Assembly: GCA_039881145.1 (NCBI GenBank)
Contig: JAYKKI010000004.1
Location: forward strand, 46,534,001-46,598,000
Reading direction: 5' to 3'
Source: Druceiella hillmani
Lineage: Eukaryota; Arthropoda; Insecta; Lepidoptera; Hepialidae
DNA length: 64,000 nucleotides
Part shown: one piece after another, positions 23,707 through 36,430 of the stretch
How positions within the stretch are numbered: position 1 is the first letter of the stretch
Layout: each line of letters starts with the position of its first letter
The notes under the pieces: model-generated
What the model saw: only the letters and a program-made list of their open reading frames with translations
Told to the model about the DNA's origin: nothing
Databases searched by the model: none
Translations under genes and position numbers: made by a program

Positions 23707-26099
23707 ATCTCCCGCACCTGCATTAATTATATCGGAAAAACCTGCTTGGTCCACAATGGAAAAAAATTTAAAACTGATAAAAACCGTATAACTCACAAAT
23801 ATTGTTTATTCAATGTAACAATGTAATTTGACGAAATATTTTTTTTCGTTTCGCAAAACACACGCAAGCAAAGCAAAAGGTACTTATTTAGAAATAATAA
23901 ATATATATAATACTGAGAACCATCTGTTGTTTCCCTTGTTATTTAAAAATACAACACAATATAAAAAGTACAAAAGTAAAAAATAGTTTTCTTATTACTG
24001 CAAATAAATTCTGATTGCTACAAATACTTATGCTTAAGCCTGCAGTTCTAATAATATTCAATTAACATATTTTTAAATAGGAAACCCTTATACAAAAATA
24101 AATAAGAGGTAATATGGGTACCTCACATTAAAAATCTGTAGTAAAAACATGACTTAAAAAAGGTGTTGCTAAATTGTATGACGTTATACTCAATAGACAC
24201 ATTGTGCTCAGTAGACACGTTATACTCAATAGACACATTGTACTCGGTAGACACGTTATACTCAATAGAAACATTATACCGAAATAAAACGAACAAATAA
24301 TGCGAAGCCAAGTCGCGTTACTAACGAACTGTACTCAAAAAACTTACTGTCATATTTATTTTCAATAAAGAAAACCAATAGAACATATAACAACATAATA
24401 CTAAACTATATTTTCCTAAAAAAAGAAATTTTTTTAACAATTCCTAGTTCAGTTAGAAACTCGCTTTTATCTTTATTATAAGTAACTGTTTATAAACGAG
24501 TATTATATCTAGTTATCACAACATTCATCTTCCGGAAAATGGTCATAAATAGCATATACCCAAACACAGCACCAGAAGAAAGAGCAATGAACTAGCGTTT
24601 TTATGTAAACGTCATTAATAGCTAAAAACAAAATTATTTACACTGAAAACAATTTTTCGTACTCGCAACGCAACAAAAATATTGTTTTTGCAACATGAAA
24701 TGAGTCGAATGCCATGACCGCTGTATTTTATCTTCATAACATTTTTTAAAGATAATTTGTTAAAATCATATCAACATCCATTACAAACAATCCTGTTGAG
24801 TTACAAAAAAATGAGCGCAGTGACCAATTGATTCACTAACACGTCCAACAAAAAAACAACAAAAAACTGAAATTATTTTGTTTTTGTAATGTTATAAAAT
24901 ACCTCTTAATAATGATTATTTACAAGTAGGTGTTATTAAAAATCGAACCGCTTACATTTACATTAGAGTATCCTGAAAGATTCAGACGATAATTGTAGAA
25001 GCATAATAGACAGGTTCAAACGATAATTGTAGAAGATTTAAAGGAAATGCCGTAGAATTAACGAAATACTGATATTTTAGTAAAAATGGAAAGAAGCCTA
25101 GATCAATTGGTTGAAAAGGTTTCGGAGCTTATTCTGTTTGACTAATTGCGAATAAATTGAGCAATTGTGGTTGTTTACAAGATTAGATATCCTTTTACCA
25201 AACTTTTATTGCATATAATTTCATTATAAAAAAATATTATTAGTACCTTCGAGCAATGAACTGAAAGTTCATGTCATTTGTTCAAAAAGATGATAATCCA
25301 TTTAGTTGACTAAAGAATCGTTTACGTATCCGCACTACTCCTCAAAATTTACGTGTTTTTGTATTTAAAAATAGAACTCAAATTTTATAAACCGAAAATG
25401 TTCTAGATTACAAATGTGTGGTATAAATTATAAATAGAGACATATAGAAGATATTTAGTGTGCTGCTGTTTTTTTAAAGTTCACGTCTCAAAAGATAAAA
25501 ACGGATCATTGTAAAATAACAGGTTCGCCGTCTGTTTATAACAGTCGTTTGTCTCAGGAAAAGTTCCATGTAGTTAATAGTACTTTTTCATAAGTAGCTT
25601 AATATAAATATTATGCATCTGTTGGAATCGTTTAAACTTTCCTAAGTTGGTAAAACTTTCCTTCTTCTCTTTCTTCTTTTTCTTCGTACTTAAGAGGTTT
25701 TATTTTATTTGGAATGTTATTCAAAAGAAGATTTTTATTTACATGAGCCGTCGCAGTGAAGTCCTCCCTAAACCAAAGCGCGTAGACTCGTAACGCCGTT
25801 ATGTTAATATACCAGCTCCATTCTTATATTTTTATAAATTTCTCAAACTAATTAACTTAAAACCTTTATTTTTTTTAATTAAATATTTATCCATATAAAT
25901 GTAGTTTCATAGATAAATAAATGTAAAATATGCACATATGACACTTAATTTATTAAATTCTCAAATTTCATCTTTAAATATTCCGAAGGCATAAGTAACA
26001 TGGTACCTGATTGCATTAGACAGTGAAAAGTTTAAAATATATTTCCTTTATTAATAACATGGAAATTTTCATTTTCAAAAAGGGATAAATATATTCAAT
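23707..26099. other. AT-rich non-coding stretch with an 18-bp minisatellite
   Basis: Apart from the minisatellite at 24183-24280 and a small duplication (ACGATAATTGTAGAAG at about 24987 and 25021), nothing is recognised. Confidence 0.6.
24183..24280. repeat. 18-bp minisatellite with 36-bp alternation
   Basis: GTTATACTCAATAGACAC alternates with ATTGTGCTCAGTAGACAC or a close variant, 5.4 units in all. The minus-strand frame through it, a repeated EYNVS, is a by-product of 18 being divisible by three. Confidence 0.93.
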
Positions 26100-26430
26100 A
26101 TTCAAAATGGGACGTATCAAAGTCGTACTAAAGCAAATTCTACCATTGCTACCCCATCGCAGCCGCAAACGGCCTCGCGCCATAATACGCCGTAACGTTA
26201 ACTGTAATAAAATAACAATTCGGCCTCTGTAATCGCCGTTTGAACTACGAGAAGTGTAATAATAACCCGCGACGTTGAATAGTTCACGTAAGAAATTTCG
26301 CTCTTGACTGCATTTATTGTGAGAGGGTGATATCATCACATGAAGGCCGACCGGGACGCTAAAGCAAAGTATTGTTTCCCATCCACAACGCCCCTCATGA
26401 CGCGCGGGACGGATGTCATAAAATAAGTAC
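26100..26430. other. CpG-richer island of unknown nature
   Basis: This segment has clearly more C+G and CpG than its surroundings (CCTCGCGCCATAATACGCCG at about 26183, GACGCGCGGGACGGATG near 26399). A minus-strand frame of 107 codons crosses it but resembles no family I know and begins and ends in AT-rich low-complexity sequence. It could be a regulatory element or a short interspersed element. I cannot decide. Confidence 0.4.
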
Positions 26431-27720
26431 TGTCGGTTTTAGCTACAGAATTCACGTGACGTCAACAAAATATCGAGGTAGATAAAAGTACAGGCTTGAT
26501 AAAACAAATGAAGGAAAATGTTTTCAACAAATATTTTGTTTTTGAAATTTTAGTCTGCTCATTACTTTTTCCCAGTATATAAACATTGTCGATCAATTAA
26601 CCATATATACAAGCAATCGTGACCCACTTTGAAAATTAATAATTTAAAAATTCTCCTACATTGCAAATTAATAATTGCAAAAATTATTAAAATCATTATG
26701 TATTATAGTAGTTAAACTAGACCATTAATAAAATTATTTTTATTTATTTAAAATATTAATGTACACAAATATTAGAGTATACACATAACAAATTTAACGA
26801 TTCTTTGAATGATATAAATAGTTATTACAAAATAAAAATAAATACAAACCAAAATTAACGTAGTTTTTATTTATATTTAATTTTATAAATTTGTCATAAC
26901 TCTAAATTGTGAAATAAATCTGTTGAAAATAGCTTAATAATAAAAATTCCGCAAAAACCTTATCAGATAATAAAAATTAAATGTGAAAATATATTTTATT
27001 GAATTATAATAGTTTAGCTGATGAGGAACTTGCTCTATGTAGGTTTAATATGGTAACATGTTTTTTTCTTTTGTTAAAGCGATTGCTGTAACAAGTAAAT
27101 CAGCCAATATCGGATATTTCATTTTAATTAATCAATTAAACTACAAAAGTTCTATGCTGTAAACTAGAAAACTTTGCAATTCGTAATTTTTTCTATGGAA
27201 TAGAAAAAATGCTTTATTAAAGTCGCCTTCACATTTTGAAATAATATGAAAATTTCTAAAAGTTTTGTAAACAATTTTTATGTTTTTACTGTGATTTTAG
27301 TCATAGTTTCATACTTACTGCTAAAATTAAGAAGATAATTTAAAACTCCTACCGAGTCACTTAATATACGTCTCCAAGAGACCGTGACACTCCCAGATCT
27401 TAATAAATCTGAGGTCCGGGACTGACCTTCAGTCAAGGCCGTTAACACTCCAAAGAGTTCAAACTATCTCATAAACATGCTCGTGGGCAAATATTTTAAT
27501 CTGCTAATGAAATAATTTAATTTTATAGATTATTTAATATATTAAAGAGGAGCACAAGTATTTGAAGATGAAATCGATTCCTTCAATTCCTTGGACTTGC
27601 AACCATTGAGACGTAACGCATGTTCAAAAACGTAATAGATGCACAAATTTCAAAACATTTTTCATATAATCGGACTTTTCTCACCACAGTTAATCAGAGA
27701 TAACACAAGCATTTGTAAAG
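26431..27720. other. AT-rich non-coding stretch
   Basis: Nothing is recognised apart from a short GC-richer patch at 27350-27460 (GAGACCGTGACACTCCC, GAGGTCCGGGACTGACC) of unknown origin. Confidence 0.5.
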
Positions 27721-27721
27721 A

Positions 27722-27775
27722 GATACAGTTAAGTAAAAATGTACAATTGATACAGTTAAGTAAAAATGTACATTG
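27722..27775. repeat. 27-bp direct duplication
   Basis: GATACAGTTAAGTAAAAATG plus seven more bases is present twice in tandem with almost no difference, indicating a recent duplication. Confidence 0.9.
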
Positions 27776-27795
27776 TGTCATTAATATATTATTCC

Positions 27796-28014
27796 ATATT
27801 CACAATTAAATGAAACTACGTGATATAAAATATATTCAGGTGATCTATTAGCAAAGATCTATCTTTGCTGATAGCCCACCTGAAGATATTGTAATACAAT
27901 GAAACCTAGGTCGTGATAACGAACTTAAAGAAAATAGAACTAATATTACATCACGTAGTTTCATTTAATTGTAGATAAGGAATTTCTACAAAATGAACGC
28001 TAAATATATTCAAT
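27796..28014. mobile_element. Foldback element with hammerhead-like arm, copy 2
   Basis: The left arm is short (CACAATTAAATGAAACTACG at 27801). The right arm is complete, from AGCCCACCTGAAGA through CATCACGTAGTTTCATTTAA to the outer end TATTCAA (28014). The right arm carries the plus-strand core CUGAAGA (27880-27886), GAAA and CCUAGGUC. Here GUC is followed by GUGA, which weakens stem I. Confidence 0.85.
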
Positions 28015-28218
28015 ATATTATTCCTTATCAATATCACGATTTGAATAAGAACAATTCAACAACAAACTCTACTCAACAAACTCATTCAATATCTTCTTTT
28101 AATTAATTCATTTTCTTGCCAATGGGGTTATATAATTTGTTCTAATTTAAATACAGGTTTACTAGCTATCGGGATCAAACACCGAATAGTAATATATAAT
28201 AAAACTACTTGTTAGTTA

Positions 28219-28330
28219 AATATATTTTTATTAGGAATGCTATCAACAGATGGCATTGCTAATTGAGAAATAATATATATGATATATTTTTATTATAAAT
28301 GGCATCAACAAATGGAATTGCTAATAAAAA
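28219..28330. repeat. About 63-bp tandem duplication
   Basis: Two diverged units share ATATATTTTTATTA, then GGCATCAACAAATGG or a close variant, then ATTGCTAAT. They start near 28219 and 28282. Confidence 0.75.
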
Positions 28331-31300
28331 TACTTTTTTATAAAAAAAAGTTGAAATATATTTTTAACGAACACATTCATTTAAAACTATTATTTATTTT
28401 TCGTCAAAAGAGAAAAATATAAGCTTTGAAATGATGTTTGAATAATTTATTTTGATGAAGAATTAAGGGAGATATGGCGTCGATACAAAAAAACACCTTA
28501 GAAAAATAATATGAGTATATTTTCTTTATTATGGGCATCCTGCTTGTCTTGAAATTGTTTTTATTGCGATTAATTATAACAGTAGAAGCAGAAGTCTTTA
28601 ATTTATTTGCGCTAATTCGTTCGTGCATATTAAAGTCTTTAATATTTTTATTACAAAATTTTCGCAATTATTACAATTACCTTTTTTAAAATGATTTTTT
28701 TAATTCTACAATATAAATTTTCAGTTTTCTAGATTTCGTTGAAATTTTCCGACATTCAGATTTATATTGCTAGAACAAAAACTTAAATAAAACTAGCAAT
28801 CTTCTAGATTTTTTGAAAATAACAAAATAAATATTTTTTATATACTCTCCATGTCATTAAAACTGAATTTACACACGAAAACAGTGGTAAAACGATATGT
28901 TCACCACTAGTTTATTTAGATTTCCTGCAGAACAAAAAACCGATAAAAGCTTGTAAAAGTCAAAGAAATTAAACTTACATTTTGAATTACATCACAATTA
29001 TACACATCAATTTTATACGTGCAAACCCGGATAAAGTTACAAATGTGAAATTGTTTTATTTGTAGTGCATGTTAGCATACATTACATGAAGTAAAAAGCA
29101 GGAAAGCCACCGGCGGCTTCGCTCTTCTCAAATTTGAACAAAAGTGTGTTTGATATTTATTACTAAACGATGCCTAAAAGTTTGGACAAATTATCTTGAA
29201 ACAGATATTGACATAATTCATTAACATAAAGATTCATATATGTTAAAGAATTACCTGTATGTTTATTGGCATGTAGCTCATTTTTAACCCAGAAAATATC
29301 ATGACTCCAGCCGGATAAAACTCTTGGTTATATTTATTAAAAAAAACTAATATTGCAAAAGATGGCGCAACATTAATTTTAAATCTATTGATGCACAAAT
29401 AGTGCATCTAAATCATGCCATTTTAACTGCAAATTCACGGGGGAAACTTTGCGAGCTTTTAATAAATTAGTCATAACTCTAGAAACAAAAAGTTTCATAA
29501 CACTATCTATGAGTCTACTACACTGTGTGTGTACAGCCAAATTCAGTCAGTGCAATATTTTCCTGTGAAATAACCGCCCGTCGGAAATTTCTAAAATTAT
29601 CTTCCCTTTTCTTATAAGGTTTAGATCTAATAAAGATTTTCCCAACGCCAAAGCTTTTAAGTACAGAACATAATTTACCGAAACATATCTTATTACAAAA
29701 CAATTTAAGCAACCTTTTATGAAAGATACTTTTGTTAACACCACACCGGCCATTACTTAAAACATTTTCGCATCGCTTCACAATTGTCACAGAAGATAAG
29801 ATTAAATATTGTTATGTTCCATTTTTTATCGTCTTATTAGAACTGTTCTAAAACAAAAGTTACTAAGTGACGGTCTGATTATTATTAGTGACATAGAAAT
29901 TTAAGATTTAGAATATTTTTTTATTTCTATGGATATTATCTTAAATATTAAGTCTTTTAAATTATATAATTTATCATTATATAAAAAACCTGGTGACTAT
30001 GAGTAGAATACGCATTTGATTTCCACACATACTTAATGATGTATAAAACTTTAAACATTTAAGGGTATGTAGTATTTTTATTAAAATATTTAGAAATATT
30101 GCTATCACGTTTCACTACGAAATATTTTGTCTAATATATCTTTCACAGGCATAAAAATTTCATGAATATGTCTCAAACTCTACACCCAAGACGATCGTTA
30201 AAGTTTCCCTGTAAATTTTATTTATAAACACTTCTGAAAACACTATGATGGGATCTCGGGGGAATGTACTAAAGCGTGTTTTTTAACACAGCCCTGGAGA
30301 TATGCTACATAAAAGTATTTTTTATATTCTTATATTAGCTTTTTATTTATAAAAAGCCTACACGACACATTAAATTCAGTGTACTTAATTTTCACCCTCA
30401 AATTTTTTTTATATAAATATATTTTAATATTAACTACTAAGATAGAAGCAATTAATAGGCTTTATCATTATGCCAAATTAAGTTCTATATCGAACGATTC
30501 CTCTAAAAAATAATTGCGACAGATAGAATGATGGACAATCGTTCGAGTAATCTTTCATATGGGTTCTGTTTTTTTTTCCAAGGAATAGAAGCCCAAAAAC
30601 CACCGTACCTAAACATAATATCTTTAAAAGGTGTTAAAATAATATAGTTACTTAGCTCAAGAAAATTTCTAAAAGAAAAACTTCTAAAAAGAAAACTTAA
30701 AAAAAAAATTTGCAACCTTGATACATTCATCGGTTGAAAATTTTTGAAATGTCAAAATCCTTAAAATACACTTTATATTTCAATTTTATATTTGATTCTA
30801 ATAGTGCAAGTAGTCATTTGATTTAGCAAATAATTCAATTTATTCCATAATTATTATAAGTTTCAATTGCTTTAAAAACCATAAAGATAAATCTGTTGAA
30901 ATGTTGCTTTTAACCTAAAAAAGGAAATACTGCAATCAATAATTTCTGAAAAAACGGCCTCAAAGAAGCTCTAACGTTTTAAAGATAAAATATATAAAAT
31001 ATTTATATTAATATGAAAATTATTTTTCTCTTTCTTTTATTTCAAAATAAATTGTTTATTTTACAGATAAAAATTAGAACTCAAATTTCACTAATTTACA
31101 ACATAGTCATTGTCACTAAGCGTCATAATATTTTATTAAGACTTTTATCCACATTTCAATCCAAAATTTATTTCACAATTAGTAACACTCCATAATTGAA
31201 TATAATATAAACAAAAATTCTTAAACATAATGGAGTGGATATCCATTTTATCTTATAAGCTCTAAGTTATAGCTCGTCTTTTTAACCTTATATCCTCGTG

Positions 31301-31785
31301 GAACACGTCAGTGATCTTTTGATAATAGCACCCATCATACAGGCAATTTCGCATCCTTGCCCCGAACATTTCAGAACAGCATTCGGGGCTCTCCTTCCTA
31401 CAGCATATGGTATAGAAAACCGTTTTTCGATAAATGCACGTTTTATTTTCAAAATTTTCCACTTTTTTTAACTACTCAAAAATGATTTTTGAAATATTTT
31501 CTTTTTCCTTATATCCATAAAGTATAATTCTTCTTGCTAAACGTCAAGGTTTCGAATACAAGATATCCTTACACGTGATTTAATAATTACATTCTAACTT
31601 ATATTCATATGTTCACAAATATATCCCAGTAATATCGCAAGTATATTAAGTACAATATTCTAAGAAATTTCCCCAGATTTGAATAATTAATTTCACATTT
31701 ACATTCCATCGCGTACCATTCCAAACTGTATAATTATCAACTCAACTCGCTAATAAATAGCAATTTGCGTAACTATCGACAAAAC
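28331..31785. other. AT-rich non-coding stretch
   Basis: Two overlapping minus-strand frames at 29518-29790 match nothing recognisable. CGGCGGCTTCGCTCTT near 29110 resembles the tail of lepidopteran retroelements. A short cysteine-rich minus-strand frame at 31262-31462 is discussed among the findings. I see no confident gene. Confidence 0.5.
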
Positions 31786-32308
31786 TATCGATAAGCGGCC
31801 GGGAGCGACACTCAACTCGACTTCGACATTACTGGACCGCCGCCGCGTCGCTAGCAGTCTCCACGGCGACATAAGCCCGGCCGACATCTCGAGTCGTGAT
31901 ACAGATTGCGCGCGGTAAACAACGCCGTCTTTTAAATTCGGCTGTCTTTCGTGTTAAACGAAACCTTGCTGTCTTTACGGAAGTTCGCCGATTTTTCTGA
32001 CAAGTTCTTGTTAAGAATTATTGTTTGTAGAAAATGGACTAAAAATAAAGTGGTTTCCGAGTTTAAGTACTTAAATTTTAATACACAGTAATTGTTTATT
32101 AAATTTATTTATAAATATCTATTTTAACAACTAAATTAAAGGAGTGATAAAACTTTCATAAGACTTAGTTGATGTCTTTATTTGAATTATTTTTATTTAT
32201 TATTACTATTACAGTAATATATAGTGTTTGTTCAAATATTTATTAGTCAATTATTATAATTAAAAATAATTTAACGGACATTTAAATGCTTTCTAGAGAA
32301 TAATAAAG
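31786..32308 (+). promoter_or_regulatory. Candidate promoter and non-coding first exon
   Basis: A perfect TATCGATA, the DRE/DREF-type core promoter box known from Drosophila, lies at 31786-31793. It is followed by about 140 bp of CpG-rich sequence (GCGGCCGGGAGCGACACTCA, GGACCGCCGCCGCGTCGC) that is exceptional for this window. No TATA box is obvious. Downstream, AAAG|GTGAGT at 32308/32309 is a strong splice donor. The intervening DNA has stops in all frames, so it would be 5' UTR. Transcription could also run leftwards, because such promoters are often bidirectional. This is inference from composition and motifs, and no transcript is known. Confidence 0.4.
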
Positions 32309-32419
32309 GTGAGTATAATACTTCGATATTTATTCTCTAATAATATACTTAAGAAAAAATAATAAATTGCTAAGAAAGTAAGTTTAGAAAGTTTGTGTAG
32401 AGATATAAATATTTATTCA

Positions 32420-32770
32420 TTTTGACGCGCGGCTTCGCTCGCATGGAAAAAGGGAAAATTTTAGCGTAATAACTTTTTTTAAATCAAGGTGATTATTTGT
32501 AAGAAGATATTATCTACTGATTATGTAAATATAAATACATGCTTCACTCTTTTATTCCTGACAGGATGATTTTTTTATTAATAAAAAAACATAATTCTAT
32601 TCCGGCATAAAAAATAATGAAAAATATTGTAAGTTCATCTCTGTAATATAGCCGATATGTAAGAGTATATAAAATTACGTAGAGATAGACTAAGTAGTTG
32701 ATGTGTGAAAGTAGGACAAACAAATACACCAATAATCTCATATTTGCTTTTATAATATTATAATGACATA
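32420..32770. repeat. Retroelement-tail-like interspersed repeat
   Basis: It starts with GACGCGCGGCTTCGCTCGCA and ends with GTGTGAAAGTAGGACAAACA, then TTTATAATATTATAATG. Both resemble the 3' tails of non-LTR elements common in moths and butterflies. It has no coding content, and the 65-codon minus frame inside it is an artefact. Confidence 0.45.
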
Positions 32771-32887
32771 ATAATGATAGTGAGAATTAGATTACAAGCC
32801 ATCATCTATAATAAATTACTTGCTATACTATAAATCATTTTAGATAACTAGAAGCTAATATAATTTTATCGCTAAATTTTTCGAATC

Positions 32888-32951
32888 TTTTCGACAAAAC
32901 TTATCGAAAAAAATTAAAATAGTTTCTTGCTATCGATAAGTTTTGTCGAAA
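32888..32951. repeat. Inverted repeat with 19-bp perfect arms
   Basis: TTTCGACAAAACTTATCGA (32888-32906) is complementary to TCGATAAGTTTTGTCGAAA (32933-32951), with a 26-base AT-rich loop. A second TATCGATA lies in the right arm. Confidence 0.95.
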
Positions 32952-33525
32952 CATATATTTTTATTTTCCCAAAAATATAATAATATAGTAATATTTTTTT
33001 CCGTCTTTACTCAAATATATATACCCCAGCATTCCCTTTTAGCATCCATCATCCTTGTAAATTCTCATTTATTTTTTATAACTTTTTACTCGACCTCTTT
33101 TAAAATATACACTTAAAATATCCTTCCCAAATATCTGCCTTCATTTTGTTTACTCTTTTCATCGGTACAAGTCAGGTCTTCTACGTCCACCTATACTTTC
33201 GAAATTTCAAAATCGCCTCAATAGCCGACGTCATCTTTAACAATTATACTTTTTCTCCTATACTATCCTCATTAAATACAATACTTTCTGCAGATATTCT
33301 ATGATCGACAAATAAATCAATCTGTTATAATATATAGTAAATTTTGTTCACTTGATCTTCCACTAATATTATTACTTTCGCTTTTTTTCATATTCTTAAA
33401 TTTCAATATTTTAATTACAGCATCTTAATCCTAATTCTAATTCCAAATTATATCCTTACCCGATTGTTGTGTTTATTTGATTTGTGAACATAAACAAATC
33501 AAACGGTTTCCGTAAAAGTCTGTAA

Positions 33526-33566
<41 letters not shown>

Positions 33567-33589
33567 AAAATCTTGAGTGACCTTGTCCC

Positions 33590-33660
<71 letters not shown>

Positions 33661-35349
33661 TTTATATATATATACTATATCTTTAATACAAAAGTTAGTT
33701 TAACTGTTTATTTATTTGTCTCCATTTCACACATAAACAAGTCAACCGATTTCCGTGAAAGTCTGTAAGTATATATATAACCTATGCTTGGAGATAAACA
33801 TAAGATTTTACTCCTGAATAGAATTGCTTTTAAATAATTAAGAAAATCATCCCGTTATTTATTTATTTATGTAATTTAATGTATACAATTGATAAATATA
33901 TATTGCGGACTTATTGCTACGAAAGCAATCTCTTACACTCAACCAGACTTGCATAAATAAAATTGACACACACACGACTTACATAGGGGCAACAGAGCGA
34001 ACTTAAACTTGCATGTATACGTTAAATTACATACTAATAATGTATTTTGCCATTTCCCATATAAGCAGAATAGCTTTTGAGCTAGTTTATTTTATCAGCT
34101 TCGTGTTCATCACATTCGCTTCCATATTTTTTTTTTCAACTTTTGACTATAAGCTTCCTAATCAGATAAACGAATTTACTTGCATAATTCTTAAAAAAAA
34201 AACAAAAAAGAAGAAGAGCTTTTAAAAAACAAGAAAAAGAGCTATTAGAGAAATAATAATATTTTACTTATTTTTAATGTCTCACTTCATATCAATTTCA
34301 TATCTAAGTTTTCTTCAAAACTAAATCCTACTTCACACATTTATATTCCCAAACTGTACGTGTATGTTTATTGAGGGCTAAACGAATGTCAAATTTAACG
34401 AGTTCTCGCACTAGAAACTTCACATTCGTAGATTGCATTCGTAGTTAGCCAACTTCATTATTCAAATATAAACGCGCAGTATGTAAGTGAATTATAAATA
34501 CGTTCAATATCAAAACTTATTTCACCTACGTTCTTGTTGTGATGTTTGCTCCCACGTTGTCAAAACGTTGTTACATTTCTTTTTCATTTATGAAATAAAG
34601 GTTCTTGTCGCGTGATAGGGCGTAAATCGATTAGCAAAGTCATGAAAATATGTAACGGAAGTTCGGATAATGCGATACGCTACAGTCGAAAGTTAATACG
34701 TAATCTTGTCCAACACAGGTGGCACGTATTTACGTGCCGCCAGAGACGACATTTGACAAGTGACATCATTGTGAAAAGATATTTACGCACGCGGTATATT
34801 TAATTATAAATTATACATGAAAGTGCAAAACGTGGCAATATTAAGTGAGCAAGTACGATGGTAATAAAGAAAATCGAACTTCACGTTTGTGGTTTTATAA
34901 ACATAATTTTTAAATTTTAAAAATAAATGACTTTCTACTTTCTCTCGTTAAATATAAATAAATTAGCCTTGACTTGCAGTTTCTACGGATCAAGGGCATT
35001 CGGTTTGTGTAACTGTGAAATTACATTAATTACTAGGTACACCTACGACTTCATTGGCGTGAAATTCGGAAAAAGAATATTTTTTGGATTTTTTTCCTTC
35101 ATATGTATTAATCTGTGGTATTAATTTTTACCATACCAAATTTCATCAAAGACTTTTCAGCAGATTTCGCGTGAATGACGAACAAATTAACATACAGAAA
35201 TACAAACACAAAAATTGTAAAAACAGGTTTTCTGACTTCTGTTTTCTTTACGATAAATCAATCACTTTTTTTAAAATATTTTCAATGTACAGAATTCACT
35301 TTGTTCCAATTTTATTTTATGTATAGATAAGCAGCACTCAGTATCCTAT
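32952..35349. other. AT-rich non-coding stretch with two (TA)n tracts
   Basis: TA microsatellites lie at 33527-33563 and 33594-33675. Between and after them are pieces (GTTTCCGTAAAAGTCTGTAAG and ACCTTGTCCCCTTTTA) of the repeat unit arrayed at 35350-36430. No gene is seen. Confidence 0.65.
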
Positions 35350-36430
35350 TTATTATAAATATTTATTAACAGTTATTGAGGAAAATTAGAAAATTTTAAT
35401 TGACTTTACCCTCTTTATTATTCTATGTGTACCTCATATTCATATTCATGATACAGGTTATGCATAATTTCCCTGATATTCGTTGAATAACTGACATATA
35501 TAAAAATAAACAAAAGCACTTTTGCATTTTATAATATATACCATAGTAGATGGTTAAAGTTCATTAAATTTGCTTAACTACGTCATGAGCTAAAATTCAT
35601 TAAGTTTGCTTAACTACGATAAGAACTATTAGCTGGCACCCAGAATCTCATTTGTTAATAAATATTTATGAGCAATTAATATGAAAAATTTGAAAGTATT
35701 GAATGACCTTGTCCCCTTTATTATCCTATGTAATAGGTTATGAAATCGATTGAATAACTGAAGTGTGAAAGTAAGGCAATCATGTAAACAAACAATATTA
35801 CTTTTTCATTTATAATATTACTATGGATAAAGAGCATTCAGTTTATTTAACCTCGTCATTATAGTAAATATTAGCTAACTCGAAGTCAAGAAAATCTCGA
35901 AATCCTTATCCCATTTATTATCCCATGTACTACCTTATGTTCATATTAATAATACAGGCTATACGTGTGCAAAATGTCACTGATATAGGTTGAAATGTTA
36001 AAGTGTGAAAGCGAAGCAAACATATAAACAAACAAAATTACTTTTGAATTTATAGTATTACTAATTGTAAAAGCCATTTAGCTTGTAAAACTACGTTATT
36101 ATAACAAATATTAGCTAACACTCATGATCTTATTACTTTATAAATATTTATTAATATTTAATGAAGCAAATTGGAGACTTGAATGACCTTAGTCTTTTTA
36201 TTTTCCCGTGTTTTCCATGGTTTAATTTTCATGACACAGGCTATACATAAACAAATCAACCAGTTTCCGTGAAAGTTTTTTCAAATGTTCACGGAGATAA
36301 GCTGAGATGTTGAGGCATGAAATCGAGATAAACAAACAACTCAATTTTACATTTGCAACATTAATAATAGTTATAATATGTAGAACTAGTTACGATACAT
36401 ATCAACGAGTAAGATTTTGAATGCTAGCTA
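35350..36430. repeat. Diverged tandem array, about four units of 240-300 bp
   Basis: Each unit has TAAATATTTATTAA or similar, then a motif like GAATGACCTTGTCCCCTTT, TTATTATCCTATG, GATACAGGCTATAC, GTGAAAGCGAAGCAAACATA and TTTATAATATTACTA. Units start near 35350, 35655, 35890 and 36140. The block resembles a retroelement 3' tail that has been tandemly multiplied. No reading frame is present. Confidence 0.7.

Noticed and set aside
24123..24311. Repetitive protein with EYNVS repeats
   Set aside because: It is a translation of an 18-bp minisatellite.
29518..29790. Overlapping 90- and 68-codon minus-strand frames
   Set aside because: No family is recognised, the two frames cover the same DNA, and no splice or promoter context supports either.
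33577..33768. Hydrophobic open frame resembling a membrane segment
   Set aside because: The Tyr-Ile run comes from a TA microsatellite.
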